A stretch of DNA of 64,000 nucleotides from Prorocentrum cordatum. Lineage: Eukaryota; Sar; Dinophyceae; Prorocentrales; Prorocentraceae. Each line of letters begins with the position of its first letter. Positions within the stretch are counted from its first letter, which is position 1. Under the pieces are notes generated by a model. It saw only the letters and a program-made list of their open reading frames with translations. It was not told the origin of the DNA and ran no database searches. The translations under genes were made by a program, and so were the position numbers. The DNA lies in contig CAUYUJ010016161.1 in the NCBI GenBank assembly GCA_963575745.1, positions 50,489-114,488 of the forward strand, read 5' to 3'. Shown here piece after piece: positions 62,971-64,000 of this stretch.

Positions 62971-64000
62971 GGCGCTGCCGGGCGCCCCTGCGATTCTTGA
63001 CCCTGCTCCCGTCCTGCTCCTGCTCCTGATCCGACTGCGGCTGCTGCTGCTCCTTCTCATGCCTGTTCCAGGGCAGGCGTGGCGCAGGTCAGGAAGAGTA
63101 GGGCGAGCGGCGGAAGACGAGGAGGAGGGAGGAGGAGGAGGAGGAGGAGGAGGAGGAGGAGGAGGAGGAGGAGGAGGAGGAGGAGGAGGAGAAGAGACTC
63201 CTCATCGTCCTTCTCGCCATGGCGGGTATACAAGACGCGTACTTCTCTTGATTATACTGGTTGTCCTCGCCGTCGTCTTCCTCACCCTTGGTTATTTCGC
63301 GACCTACTCCGCGGTTTCTTGCGGAAGTTGCGCCCAGTGCAGCAGACATGCCATACACCAGGTTGTCTTATCAGGCACAGAAAGCGAATATACACATACG
63401 CACGCGTGCAACATCGTCTCTGTTTTGATGCATCACCTAAGTGAAACACACACATGCGACCAGCAAGTACGACATTTCTTTCAGAACGAGTCCAGAAGAC
63501 GAGCTAGAATTGTGTTGTATTGTTGCTGAGAGCACAGCACACTGCAATTATATCAGGACGATTTGAGGCGAACGCAGACCGTGGAATCAAGATCAGGCGG
63601 TCCTGTGAGAGGAATCTCGGGGGAAGCCTTCTGAGTCACTGGCGCGCGCATGCTGCAATGCGCAGCAGGTGAGCTCCCCCCGGGGCGGGAGCTCACGTGC
63701 GCAGCACGGGCACGGAAAAGGGTGTCAACGCTCGTGCGATAAGCATCTTGTACGATAGAATCGAGAGCGAGGCCCAGCACCGCATGTCAATATGTTTCTT
63801 CTCATTCTTTCACTGCCTGACCCGATTCCTCTTTACTATACTTGCTCAGCATTTTCAACCGTGCCCCTGCGTCTTCCCCTGCACGCGTTCCCCATCCCCC
63901 CCCCTGCCTTCCCTGTCCTTGCTTACTCCCGAAGATGAAGATCCGTGCACATGTTTGTGCCTAGGCATCTTCTGCGAGCTCGCAGACGCCCAGATCTGCA
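62971..64000. other. CFAP45 intron after exon i
   Basis: 63115-63192 GAGGAG repeat. 63661-63702: inverted repeat around GTGAGCTCCC / GGGAGCTCAC. A hydrophobic reading frame near 63235-63330 is noted but not called. No further CFAP45 exon recognised. Confidence 0.45.

Noticed and set aside
63059-63529. ORF with a hydrophobic, membrane-like stretch near 63235-63330
   Set aside because: The N-terminal half is a GAG repeat translation, and the hydrophobic part has no start, splice support or recognisable family.

Overview
This window looks like nuclear DNA of a dinoflagellate, probably a species with a large genome. The evidence is: four sequences resembling the dinoflagellate trans-spliced leader just upstream of ORFs; introns that appear to start with GA or GC rather than GT; short inverted-repeat 'introner' elements flanked by 8-bp duplications; and very GC-rich, microsatellite-laden DNA with nested retroelements. 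The species cannot be named from the sequence. Positions 41401-41500 are an assembly gap.

The backbone is one + strand gene for the ciliary doublet-microtubule protein CFAP45. I find nine small coiled-coil exons, in order, from about 400 to 62970. Their joined peptide follows the CFAP45 family almost residue for residue. Both ends of the gene lie outside the window. Nearly everything else lies in its introns, chiefly a 39.6-kb intron (1577-41204) and an 11.4-kb intron (41304-52657).

The 39.6-kb intron is a set of nested insertions. (1) A retrogene-like ORF with a spliced-leader relic (2718-3755, continuing at 11304) was split by a 7.5-kb antisense LINE (3756-11286). The LINE has a perfect 17-bp target duplication and fragments of ORF1, an OTU-like protease, zinc fingers, an AP-type endonuclease and a reverse transcriptase. 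(2) A decayed Ty1/copia polyprotein (about 15.6-38.4 kb) is split by a 14,429-bp DNA transposon (17462-31890). That transposon has perfect 55-bp terminal inverted repeats and TA target duplications. It carries three genes, each preceded by a spliced-leader relic: gene A (unknown, multi-exon), gene B (unknown, Ala/Pro/Glu-rich with coiled coil) and gene C (transposase-like). Arrays of a repeat containing GATATAAAAGGCCC lie upstream of genes A and C.

The region from 41.7 to 62.3 kb is dominated by short non-autonomous elements: introners with the terminal repeat TTAAGTCGGGC, a second 166-169 bp inverted-repeat family, a roughly 170-bp dispersed repeat, foldbacks, and tandem arrays derived from introner arms. 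One introner (52852-53047) is itself a CFAP45 intron, and its 8-bp duplication supplies the splice-site sequence. No prokaryotic operon, CRISPR array, rRNA or tRNA gene was recognised.
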